Shown in pieces: positions 12,779 to 23,454 of a stretch of DNA of 64,000 nucleotides. A program made the position numbers and the translations under genes. Source of the stretch: Rana temporaria (taxonomy: Eukaryota > Chordata > Amphibia > Anura > Ranidae); assembly GCF_905171775.1 (NCBI RefSeq), contig NC_053489.1, positions 139,144,642 through 139,208,641 of the forward strand, written 5' to 3'. Numbering within the stretch: position 1 is the first letter of the stretch; each line of letters begins with the position of its first letter. The notes beneath the pieces were generated by a model that searched no databases, was not told where the DNA came from, and saw only the letters and a program-made list of their open reading frames with translations.

Positions 12779-13641
12779 ATATCCAAAAATATATATATTC
12801 TTTACATTTTAAACTTCACTGTGTTATTACATCTCAACATGTATATGTGGATGCATGCATATGTGTGTTTATGTATGCAGCCCCACCTACACGCCTATTT
12901 TTCCTTTTTCTTCTTTCCCCCCCCCCCCTCTTTTTTTCCCCCCCCCCCCCTCCCACCCCCTATATCCCCTTACACTTTATCACGTATCAGCCTCCATTTA
13001 CACTTAGGCCTGATATGCTCAATGATTGTTCCTACTCGTCCTTATATTGTATTTTATTACTTATTATTATTTTTTGATATGATTAATTCTTATTTATATT
13101 TACATTTAATCTCATGTCATTTTCATATTTATATTTGTCTCATCACAGCCTTGCGGGTCTTATTGCCACTACCCGAAGCAACGCCCCTTATAAGTATTCC
13201 TATTATAATACAACTTTAAACTGAGGCACTGGCTCTATATATATGTTTTTCTCTGGCGGCCCTCTAGTGTCCAATGTTTTTAATACGTGGCTTTTATCTT
13301 TTAACCAGTCTAATCACGCTTCCCGCACTATATAGCTGCTTACATTATGCATATATAGATAATCATTTAATCTTCACCTTATTTAGATTATACTTTTCCA
13401 GTTTAAGTGTATATATATATAATCTTTGTCCCGCTGTCAGTTTCAACCAAGCAATTCCATTTATTTTAATTGCTCGTTATCCTTGTATGCCGATTGGTCG
13501 GCACGAACCACATGACTGTTTAAAATATGAGCTCTGTCTTCCATTCATTACACTTGAAAAAGGAGCGCGCTGGTCTTCTCCGTGCGCAGGCTCTGAAACG
13601 CGTTGTGGTCCCCCTCAGCCTCCGTCCGACCTGACGTCACG

Positions 13642-13871
13642 CAACAGCTGATGATTCCATTGCCCAGCAGCGGCATAACAACTAGGACTTAGCCGTTTCT
13701 CCCCCCGGCTCTCTCCGGCTGCCTACATCTCACGCTTTGCGGACTGTCTGTCATAGATGCACGCCAGCCTCCACGACTGCACCATACTACTTTGATGTAA
13801 GTGCTGGATATATATTTTTATGTTTTAAATTAAAAGCAGTATACTCAGAGGCGCTTCTTTCTCTTGTTTTT
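13642..13871 (+). repeat. Penelope-like inverted terminal arm (right)
   Basis: Partner of the left arm at 11477-11706. A GAAACGCG box lies just upstream (about 13595-13603), after a GGAGCGCGC / GTGCGC stem, resembling the hammerhead-like cores of Penelope ends. Confidence 0.9.
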
Positions 13872-15453
13872 CTCTTGTATACACCGAGCTGGCTTCGCTC
13901 CCGGATAGCAGCCCTGAACTACTGCCTTCAACCACATCAGTTCCTTACTTTCATTTTCATCCACCACAGCCTTTTTAGGCTTTTTTGCTGGGACTGAACC
14001 TATCATGGATTTCTGATATGAACTACCATACTACATATCCCCAATGTGTTTTTATCTTAAACTAATCGATTCTTTCAACCAATTTTATCTTTATTATTTT
14101 TATTAATTTTTAACCCTTTATTTGATTGTTGTGTGCAAACACCCTGAGCGCTGTACTCCATCCATTTGTTTCTGAAGCAGATCATGGAAGCCATCTGTAA
14201 CTGCCAGGCCACGCTGACCGAACATATAGATGGCATTAAGACAGAAATGTCATTCCTTAAACAGGACATGCAGACTATCAGGGAACGGGCGGGTGAAGCT
14301 GAACGGAGGATAAGTGACCTGGAAGATGTGGTCCGTCCCTTAGAAAACAAACTCCATGATGTCCACTCTGAAGTGGGGGCTCATACTGACAAGCTATGGG
14401 ACATGGAAGACCGCCAAAGGAGGAACAATATACGCCTGGTGGGCTTCCCTGAAAAGGTGGAGGGCAAGCAGCCTGAAGACTTCCTTGAACTGTGGCTTAA
14501 AGATTCCTTCCCAGATACTACATTTTCCCGTTTGTTTGCTATTGAGAGGGCCCACCGTATACCATCGAAACCCCCCCCCCCGGGATCTCATCCACGCCCG
14601 ATGATTGCACGTATCCTACATTTCAGAGACCGTGAAAATATCCTCCGTGCAGCTCGCACGCTGGGTGATCTACAATTTAATGGGAACAGAATCTCCATCT
14701 ATCCTGATTTTTCTGCAGCTACGCAGAAACAGAGAGCTTGCTTCCTGCATGTTAAGAAGAGGTTGAGGGATGCACATATGGCCTACAGTATGATGTATCC
14801 AGCAAAGCTTAGAGTGGTCGATGAGGGTAAAGTCTTTTTCTTCACTTCTCCTACAGAGGCTTCCAGATGGCTGGATACTAAGGGGCGCCCTAGCCAGAGA
14901 AATGGCCACTGAAAGAAAGGCTGTCGTTGCCCGACCCTCATTATGGGCCTTTACTGGTTACCTCTTAGCCCTGCAGCACTTGAACTTTTGCGGATCTGTT
15001 CCGCGCTGCAATTTGCTCTGACGTCAAATTCTTCCTGGGCTATGCCTTGCTCGGTACTGCCGGTCCCGCCGGTAATTTGACTGACTTGGTTCCTGTTTTT
15101 TACCCCCCTTTTTTCTCTCTTTTTTTTTTTCCCCCCTTTGTTGGAAGGCTGACTCTGTGCCTTTGGCACTGACATTGTGAACTACGTGCTCCTTAGGGGG
15201 TGTAGGTGGAAAGAGGGTGGAGGCCTCATAACCCCCTGGAGTAATTCTGTTTTTTTGTGGTTATGGGATATAGGCACAAGGCATGTTGGGGCTGTGTGCG
15301 GGGTGGGGGGTGGGGAACTGTTCACTTTATGTTGGTTGGTGCCGTGTGCTGCTGTCTCTCTCTTTATCGATCCCCACAGGTTACAAGTACTGGTTCTACT
15401 TTGATGGACCAGGGAGTTCCTCAACACATATCACTGATGTGTCTACTCACTGA

Positions 15454-18400
15454 ATGGCGGGTAAGATAAATATACTGTCCTGGAATGTACGGGGTCTGAA
15501 CTCGAAGATAAAGCGCTCCCTTGTATTTGACTTTGTAAAAAGGTATAAACCCCATATTATCATGCTACAGGAGACGCATCTTCAAGGCTCTAAGGTTCTA
15601 GCGTTGAAAAAGGCTAATATTATGAGGGTTATACACGCTGAGTACTCCACCTATTCTAGAGGGGTGGCCATTTTAATCACTAAGAGGGCAGCTGCGCATG
15701 TGTTGCAGGTAAAAACTGATCCGAAGGGAAGATATGCTATCCTAGTATGTCAGATATTTGGGGTGTGTTTGACATTGGTATGTGTGTATATCCCCCCTCC
15801 TTTCTCTTTCCAGGTCCTGGAAGAGGTCCTTAGTGCTGCAGTACAGGTGGCACAGGGTCCGCTGCTCCTGCTGGGTGATTTTAATGTGGTGTCGGATGCG
15901 TCACTCGACAGGCATGGGTGTGTGGCTGGCCCTCGCCCTACTCTTTCCTCCTGGTTGGACAGCTATGCCCTCAGGGATGTGTGGCGCTGTCGTAACCCTG
16001 GGGTCAGGGCATATTCATGCCACTCGGGGACGCATCGGACACTCTCCAGGATAGACATGGTACTGTCCTCGGTTGATGCTCTCTCCATCGTTTCTGAGAT
16101 TAGATACCTCCCCAGAGCTCTTTCTGATCACTCCCCCATGGAGGTCACATTGACTTTAGATGTGCCCAGCGGGAGACGGATGTGGCGTATGAAGACGCAA
16201 TGGTTAGAGGAGGAGTATGTGACGATAAAATGCAAACTAGCCATGGAGCAATATTGGACTGAGAATGCTTTGGGCACCTCGGTGTCCACTCAATGGGATG
16301 CTTTTAAAGCCACTTTGAGGGGAGTGTTTGCCAGGGAGACACGGGAATTTGCAAAGGCACTAAACTCAGATGTTCAGCTAGCCGAGCAGGCTGCCGTGGC
16401 CGCTGAGCATCGTTACATACAGACCCCATCCCAGACCGCCTACAGCTCGTGGCAGGACCTGACAAGAAAATATAGGCTGCTGCTGACTGACCAGACTATG
16501 AAACTGCAGTTACGACAGGCCAGGTCTATTTTTGAGTTTGGTGACAAAAGCGGCAGACTTTTAGCTTTTCTGGCAAAGCCCCTGTATACACCTACTTCGG
16601 TTCTGCAGATTAAGAGCCCTGATGGTGATGTAGTGAGCGACTCCCAAGGTGTTCTTGACACATTCCTGCACTTTTATGATACTCTGTACCAATCCCAGTC
16701 TTGCTGTTCGGATCAGGAATTAGCTTCCTATCTGGAGGGTATGACTTTACCATCCCTGACGGAGGGGGACAGGACTACTCTTGACCAGCCCATCACATCT
16801 GAGGAAATAGCTGCTGCAATTGCTTCCTTTAAACAGGGAAAATCGCCCGGTTTGGACGGCTTCCCGGCGGAGTGGTACAAGCTGCATAGAGAGAGCTTGA
16901 CTCCCCGTCTTCAGAAGGTGTTTATCACTGCAGAAAAGGAAGGTATACTACCGGAATCCATGCGAGAGGCTTTGATAGTGGTGATACCAAAGCCCGGTAA
17001 GGATCCTCTGGAATGCGAGTCATACAGGCCGATCTCGTTGATCAACACTGATGTCAAGATATTGGCCAAAATTCTGGCAGGTAGGCTGCAATCGGTGATA
17101 CTTAAGCTAATTCATTCGGATCAAACCGGGTTTATACCGGGGAGATGCACTCAAATGAATTTGAGGAGGCTACATGTCAATCTGCAAATGCCTCATGCTA
17201 ATTGTGGTAAGAGGGTGGTGGCCTCACTCGACACAAAAAAAGCATTCGACTCTGTCGAATGGAACTACCTCTTTGCCTTACTTCTGAAGCTGGGCCTTGG
17301 GCCTCGTTTCGTGGGCTGGGTTAGGTTGCTCTATAGGGAACCGAAAGCAAGTGTTAGGGTCAATGGACTTATCTCGCAATCGTTCAACATTGGCAGGGGA
17401 ACGAGACAGGGTTGCCCCCTGTCACCACTTTTATTTGCCTTGGCCATAGAACCCCTGGCGGTTAAGCTTAGAAATCAGGCTGACATCAAAGGACTGTTGG
17501 TCGGGGACTTGGAGGAACGCGTATCATTATATGCTGATGACATGCTCCTGTATCTGGGAGACCCGGATGGGTCTCTGACGGCTGCTTTCTCCTTGATACA
17601 GGAATTCGGGGATTTCTCCGGATTCCGGATCAATTGGTCCAAATCGACGCTTTTCCCTCTAGATCCACAGCCGACCCTGACCACCCCCCTTCAATACCCG
17701 CTTAGGGTGACAACCCGTTTTAAATATCTAGGAATAAATATAGAGCTACCTATGGATAGATTCTCTGAGACAAATTTATGGCCGGTAATTAGAGACTTCA
17801 GGGACAGGATACAGAAGTGGAAGGACCTTCCGCTCACGCTGTTAGGGAGGGCCAACCTGTTTAAAATGATATACCTCCCAAAGTTTTTGTACATACTTTC
17901 TAACGCCCCCCTGTACATCCCCAGGAAGACCTTTAGATACATTGACTCCCTGCTGTCTTCCTTTTTATGGGGAAATGGAGCGGTTCGGGTGGCGCTGGCT
18001 GTGTTACAGCTACCAGTAGGGAGGGGAGGTCTGGCCATCCCCGACCTCCGCCTGTACTACTTGGCGTCGCAGCTAGTTCAGGCACACTGGCGAATGTTTC
18101 CTCAGCTGAACAACGCCGCGGTTGCGGTGGAGGCAGCTGCGGTGACCTCCTATGAGACACTGTTAAATTTCTTCTATAGGGGGGAAGCTCCGACGGAGGG
18201 TGGAATGGCGATCCTCCGACCAGCCAGGAGGGTGCTTGAGATCTGTATGAAGCATGTCCAGGATAATCCCCTACACCTGTCTCCCAATGCCCCTCTGGTT
18301 CAACCCCAGATTGGCGGAACTTCGCCTGCTGGAGGATGGGCATAGATGGGCCAAATTTGGCCTAGTATATCTCCATCAAATCTTTGATCGGGGGGAATTT

Positions 18401-19225
18401 AAGACATTCACACATATAAGGGGAGAGCTGGGGGTGCCTGCAGCTTGGCTGTTTCATTACACCAGACTGAGGCACGCTGTTCGCGCTCAGTTTGGCATGG
18501 GACCCGTCGCCCTGGGAAACACTAAGCTGGAGTCCTTGCTGCTGAAACCTGAACACACTAAACTGATCTCTACTTATTATGCGGTACTAATGGGAAAGAC
18601 ACAACCAAGGGAGGAAAAAGCGAAACTTAGATGGACGGCTATAATTCCTGAACTGACTGATTCCCACTGGGAGGAGGTACTACTATCCTATCTCCCTACG
18701 GTGATTTCCGCTAGGGACAAACTAATACAACTGAGGTACCTGCACCAAATGTACTATACACCACACAGATTATATAGAATGGGCAGAAGAGAGGACCCTG
18801 TTTGTCATAAGTGTCTGGTGGCAGAAGGCACCTTTATTCATATGGTGTGGGAGTGTGACAGGATCCGCCCGTTATGGTCACAGGTTACACAGTTTATTGC
18901 AGATACTTTCGATCTCCCAAATATATGTAGTCCACTTTTGTGCCTTTTAGGCATTATAGAAGATGAAGTTATGAGTAATAATATGCGAATATTTTTGAGG
19001 TTGCTCTTTTACTATGTCAGAAAACTCATAGTCCTAAACTGGGTGAAGAGGGAAGGTCTTACTCTATCTGCTTGGAAGGGGCTGGTAAACACAAATGTCA
19101 CGATGTATAAAATGACTTATGAAGCAAGAGGGAGTAAGAAAAAATTCTGTAATGTATGGGGGAGATGGGTGGACTCCAAGGATACCACCCCTGATGAGAC
19201 GTCAAGGCCGGCTGGCTTTGACTGA
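15454..19225 (+). pseudogene. L1 ORF2 (endonuclease-reverse transcriptase), one frameshift
   Basis: ORF2p nicks the target and reverse-transcribes L1 RNA. Frame one (15454-18345, 963 residues) carries the APE-type endonuclease (SWNVRGLN near residue 10, LQETHL near 41, GDFNVV near 140, LSDHSPM near 226) and the reverse transcriptase (SYRPISLINTD, ASLDTKKAFDSV, RQGCPLSPLLFA and YADDM at about 693). Similarity then jumps to the next frame, which is open to 19225 and includes a C-terminal Cys/His cluster (CHKCLV...H....C). The switch falls around 18290-18297 and fits loss of one base. All catalytic motifs look intact, so this is the main visible lesion. Combined length would be about 1,257 codons. 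Confidence 0.93.
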
Positions 19226-19330
19226 ACCGTATAACAATCATTGTATACTTGTTGTTGAGAGAACTGTGGGGATTGGAGGGACAGCAGCGCACGGCACATA
19301 AATGGGGTTTTATAATTTTTCTATGCTGGG

Positions 19331-19365
<35 letters not shown>

Positions 19366-19723
19366 CCTCTCGGCATTTTTCACTTCTCCACGATATGGAC
19401 TAAAGTACTACTTGACGGGTATTAGACAGAAATGTGGAGCTTAGTTGTAGTTACAAGTTTGGAAAATATAAAAATGGCTATATGCACTTGAGGAGAACCC
19501 ATGTTGGGATCTTCTTCTGTTATTTAGGTACGAAGAGACGTGCACTTGGGATATTCCATATCCTCTGCGTTCCAAGAATGCGTGCTATTATTCTTATACT
19601 TTGAATGCCTTGTGAATTTTCTATCCTCCTCACAAAAATGTACCATTGCTTTTGTACCCTGAATGCACTGTCGTTTCCTGAGAATGTGTTTTATGGCTAA
19701 TAAAAACCTTTTTAAAAAAAAAA
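19226..19723 (+). other. L1 3' UTR and oligo-A tail
   Basis: Contains a T run of over 30 bases (about 19329-19365), an AATAAA signal near 19699 and a short A tail directly before the right target duplication. Confidence 0.85.
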
Positions 19724-19862
19724 AGAGATGGCAGACATGATACAGAAGATGGTCACAGACAGCAGACATGATATAGGAGATAGTGATGACACACATGATA
19801 CAGAAGATGGTCAGAAACGGCAGACATTCTGCAGAACTGTTAGAGAATGCGGATATGATATA
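19724..19862. repeat. About 31-bp degenerate minisatellite (right part)
   Basis: Continuation of the array at 10590-11029, separated by the L1. Confidence 0.85.
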
Positions 19863-20229
19863 GGAGTTGTGGAAGACTGTGGGTCATAGACTGGAGACTC
19901 ATTACACAAGGCTCTAAGGTCACTGTCTCCCATGCATACATATAGAGCCAATTAACTTGCCAGCATGTCTTTGGAGACACAGGAGAACATGCAAACTCCA
20001 TGCAGATAGCTCCCTGAACAGGATTCAAACTGAGGACCCCAGACCTGCAATTGTGCTAATCACAGAGCCACTGTGCAACTAACACTTTAATGGGCAGTGG
20101 TTGTATTAGTTCACAATTATGAGCAGCTCCATGGTGCCTATTTGTAGAAACGCTTTTATGACTTGGCTTCCCTGTACATATTAACCTTTTATGTGCTGAT
20201 TGCAGCATACTGGGGTAAGGGAATACGAA
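19863..20229. other. Decayed interspersed repeat, no gene
   Basis: About 19985-20080 contains GATTCAAACTGAGGACCCCAG and TGCTAATCACAGAGCCACTGTG, words common in an abundant vertebrate retroposon family, but I cannot assign the family. Confidence 0.3.
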
Positions 20230-20573
20230 GTGCCAGTTCACACTTGTGCGATGCGGGAACCTTGTGAATCCACTGCAGGTTCCCGCATTGCACCCGACAT
20301 GCACGGCAGTTCATACTACCATATGCAAACTGCTGGGAGTGTCAATATATTGTTAATGAAACCCCCATTTCAGCTTGCATATCGCACTGCGAACTGACAG
20401 TTTGGACTTGAATGCATTCCAAATCTGGTGCGGACCAAAGTAAGGGTCCTGAATACGATGTAATATCAGCCATACTATCTGTATGGATGAAATTGCATCA
20501 CACAAACTTTGCACGTGATTTTTTGCACCACATCACATGCGATCTAGCAGAGTGCACATATGTGAACCGGCAC
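20230..20573. mobile_element. MITE with GTGCCAGTTCACAC ends
   Basis: Left end GTGCCAGTTCACAC, right end TGTGAACCGGCAC, about 344 bp, with paired inner segments (GATGCGGGAACC / GGTTCCCGCATTG). No clean target duplication, so the superfamily is uncertain; the style matches the Harbinger-like MITEs nearby. Confidence 0.55.
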
Positions 20574-21840
20574 TAAACTTTCCCCCACAGTATAAGCTTT
20601 TCCCTGGTGCCTGTCACCCTTCCAGGCTATGACTCAGCTCCTTGACATCCCTCAGTAGCATAGAGTTCTACTTGCAAACATGCCAACAATTTTCAGCTCT
20701 GCTTGATACTTTTCACTCTGAGGGAGCTATTTTTCTTAGGGGATATCAACTATTGTAACCAGATTTAGCATATTACCAGCACCCAGGTATCCACATAAAA
20801 CATCAGAGAACTTCCTGCAAACTCCCCAGCAACAGCCCAGGGACCTTCACATCCCAAGGAAGCTATATTCTGTAAGGGCTTGTTCACCCCTTAACTCCCT
20901 GTAGAATGCTTTGTAATGCACTTTTATCAGCCCAATAATCGGAGCAACCTGAACTGGCAAACAGAAAGTCACGGGTTGGTGATTGGGAAGCCACCTGTGT
21001 AATATAGTGTATCCGTGACTATGAACTGTGCTACTCTGTATCAAGTTACTGACTGCAAAAAGGTGGAGGTCAGGAGTGTGCTCTTAAACACTACACATGG
21101 ATAGTATGTGACAATGGTGACTACGCTAAATGAAACAACTAACAGATGCCATAATGCTGGTTCATTTTAGGGACGAAGGGAATATTGGCTCACATCTTAA
21201 TAGCTTGTTTTTGTTTGCGTATGGAGCATTTAAATTTCTAGTCAGGCACATTTTATGACACCACTGGATGAATTTAGACCTCAAACAGTTCATTGTCAGG
21301 TTGGTAAATATTGGCATGATAGGAATAGGTTCTACACCTGCCATATCATGGAATAAATACATGTATTAAAAAATTCCAATAACTTCTATATTGATTAGGT
21401 TTATTATAGTGTATTAAAGAGGTATTAAATCCCCAAAACAAAAATGTATTATATTACTTCTTACCAATCCTTGTTAATTCACATCCACTGTGGGTGCGGG
21501 TGTATGTCCCCAAATGTAGACAGTGTGAGTTCAGAGACATGCACCCACATCAACACGAATATCATATTGGGACACGGTGGCTGTGTACCGATTGGCATCA
21601 ATGGGGCTCCATGGAACAATTGTGCATCCCAGAGTGGGTAAATATAGCCCTGCATGAGCTTACAATATTGTGGACATGTGCAATTTGTTTAGTTACGAAT
21701 CGAAATTCAGCCAAAATTTTTGATGTTTGGATGTATTCGAATGATAATAGTAATGAATTTCAACTAATCCAAACTAAATTATAATTGAAACAACAAATTT
21801 GTTTGTATTCATTCGGATGACATGATGCGATAGTTTAAAG
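20574..21840. other. Mostly unique DNA; decayed TTAA-type end near 21415
   Basis: No gene seen. At about 21413 ATTAAAGAGGTATTAAATCCCC resembles a single TTAA-type MITE end without a partner. Confidence 0.3.
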
Positions 21841-21898
21841 AAGGGGTGTCAAACACAATTTCATCTTGGGCCACATCAGCATTATGATTGCCCTCTAA

Positions 21899-22294
21899 GG
21901 CCTTGTACACACGACCAAACATGTCTGCTGAAACGGACAGATCCGACCGTGTGTACAGCCTAGCAGACAGGTTTCCAGCAGACAAAAGTTTTAAAGCATG
22001 CTTTAAAACTTGTCGGCTGGAAACCCGTCCGTCCAACATGTCCGCTGGTTAGTACACCTAATCAGCGGACAGAAATCTCCCGCATGCGTCGAATGGATTT
22101 GACGCATGCGTGGAAGTATTTTACCTTCTGATTTGGTGACGTGGCGGCGTCAACGTCACCGCGCTGTCTGTCCGCGGGTATTTCGGTTTGATGGTGTGTA
22201 CAGCCATCAGACCAAAATCTCCCAGTGGACATGTCTGATGAAAACGGTCCGCGGACCGTTTTCATCGGACATGTTCTATCGTGTGTACAGGGCC
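21899..22294. mobile_element. Harbinger-like MITE
   Basis: Ends GGCCTTGTACACACGACC and CGTGTGTACAGGGCC, flanked by TAA (21896-21898) and TCA (22295-22297), a slightly decayed 3-bp TWA duplication. Inner GTGTGTACAGCC boxes repeat the terminal motif at about 21950 and 22195. No coding capacity. Sits inside the hAT element. Confidence 0.8.
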
Positions 22295-22479
22295 TCAAGG
22301 GCCAGTTGTATCCGTAAGATAACATTTCCAGCGCATCCCCATTCCATATATTAGATGTCAAGAGCCACCCCACCATCAGAAGTTGAGTCCCCCACTCTCC
22401 CTTACATCACAGTGCACCCCCCTTTCCTTATGCTGCTGGTGGGAAGAAACTGGATGCATTGTTTGAAAGCGGAAAGTGA

Positions 22480-22899
22480 GGCCGCGTACACACGGTCGGT
22501 CCAAACCGATGAGAATGGACCGAAGTTCAGTTTCATCGGTCCAAACCGACCGCGTGTACGGCCCATCGGTCTTTTGTCCTTCGGACCAAAATTTAAAAAC
22601 TTGCTTTAAAATCTAACCGATGGACCGCTGACCGATCGGTCCAAACCGATGGTTTGTATACAAAAGCATCGGTTCAAAACCCGCGCATGCTCAGAATCAA
22701 GTCGACGCATGCTTGGAAGCATTGAACTTCATTTTTTTCAGCACGTCGTTGTGTTTTACGTCACCGCGTTCTGACCCGATCAGATTTTGAACTGATGGTG
22801 TGTACACACATCAGACCATCAGGCCACATCAGCGGTGAACCAATGAAAACGGTCCGCCGGACCATTCTCATCGGATGGACCAGTCGTGTATACGCGACC
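22480..22899. mobile_element. Harbinger-like MITE
   Basis: Ends GGCCGCGTACACACGGTC and CGTGTATACGCGACC; flanks TGA and TAA. The arms repeat words such as GGTCCAAACCGATG. The core (about 22685-22770, with AGTCGACGCATGCT and GCATTGAACTT) is nearly the same as 27875-27959 in another MITE although the outer arms differ. Confidence 0.8.
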
Positions 22900-23033
22900 T
22901 AAGGGTCTGGAGTAGGACCAGAGGAGGGCTGGAGCTCTCCTGCAGCTGCAGGACAGATGCGAGGGCTACATAAAATGGCCTGGAGGGCCGGATTCGGCCC
23001 GTGGGCCTTGTGTTTGACAAATGTGGTTTAAAG

Positions 23034-23454
23034 CATCCAAAATAATGTAATGAAAAAAACTAATTATCCACATTGATTTGGATCCTTTTGTTTTGTTCAG
23101 ATGAGAGTGGCGTCGTAGTCTTTAACTCTTGGATAATCAGCTGATTCTTTATGCATTAACATTTTTCATTATTATAAAAAAATGCACTACATATGAAATG
23201 GAAACATATTGCAATTAATACAGTAAGGTATAAAAGTGAAATAAGATAATTTCTATTTATTGTGTTTGGGTTGGATGGAGGTGGATCTATCAGATTTTCC
23301 AAATCATAGCATAACAAATGAACTCAAAATTAATTTTGTTGCAATCCTTACTTTTGGATGCCATCGATATTGTCCAATCAGCTCATTCCATTTCATTTTG
23401 TGGATTGGACTAGCAGGGATGACTCAGTAATCTCCCAAAATAACAAATTAACAT
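23034..23454. other. No recognisable feature
   Basis: A/T-rich sequence between the hAT element and the LTR-like unit. Confidence 0.35.

Larger units (their letters stand above)
11477..14171 (+). mobile_element. Penelope-like element, 5'-truncated with inverted 5' arm
   Basis: Inserted in L1 ORF1 with a perfect 14-bp duplication CTGAAGCAGATCAT (11463-11476 and 14172-14185). Layout: an inverted copy of its own 3' region (11477-11706), the C-terminal coding part, a 3' UTR, the matching 230-bp arm (13642-13871) and a 300-bp distal tail (13872-14171). The left arm starts exactly at the insertion boundary. Terminal repeats in inverted orientation and a GIY-YIG domain are hallmarks of canonical Penelope-like elements. 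Confidence 0.93.
11190..14912 (+). pseudogene. L1 ORF1 (nucleic-acid chaperone), split by a Penelope-like insertion
   Basis: ORF1p coats L1 RNA and helps target-primed reverse transcription. The first part (11190-11476) encodes a low-complexity N terminus. The second (from 14186) encodes a coiled-coil segment with heptads around DISDLED/LEN, then an RRM-like part (DRQRRNNIRLVGFPE) and a C-terminal domain ending DTKGRPSQRNGH. The two halves are in the same frame across the 14-bp target duplication of the insertion, and the uninterrupted frame would be about 337 residues, a normal L1 ORF1 length. The only visible defect is the insertion, so ORF1 was probably functional when it was hit. Confidence 0.9.
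11030..19723 (+). mobile_element. L1-type LINE, 8.7 kb including nested Penelope-like element
   Basis: Bounded by a perfect 17-bp target duplication (AGAGATGGCAGACATGA at 11013-11029 and 19724-19740) and ending in an AATAAA-containing tail with oligo-A. Order: 5' UTR (11030-11189), ORF1 (split), spacer, ORF2 (frameshifted), 3' UTR. Without the 2.7-kb Penelope-like insertion the element is about 6 kb, the normal length of a full L1-superfamily element. ORF2 has an N-terminal APE-type endonuclease, as in L1 and Tx1. It landed inside a minisatellite, so it is younger than that array. Confidence 0.95.
21841..23025. mobile_element. Non-autonomous hAT element
   Basis: Flanked by the 8-bp duplication GTTTAAAG (21833-21840 and 23026-23033), the hAT signature. 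Ends are AAGGGGTGTCAAACACAA and TTGTGTTTGACAAATGT, with the GGGTGTCAAAC start of a well-known vertebrate hAT MITE group. No transposase frame. Two Harbinger-like MITEs sit inside and account for about 800 of its 1,185 bp. Confidence 0.9.

Noticed and set aside
19985..20080. Possible tRNA or tRNA-derived gene
   Set aside because: No complete cloverleaf or box A/B pair could be placed; looks like a decayed retroposon tail.
21841..23025. Possible piggyBac or Tc1 assignment
   Set aside because: The 8-bp GTTTAAAG duplication and GGGTGTCAAAC ends point to hAT.
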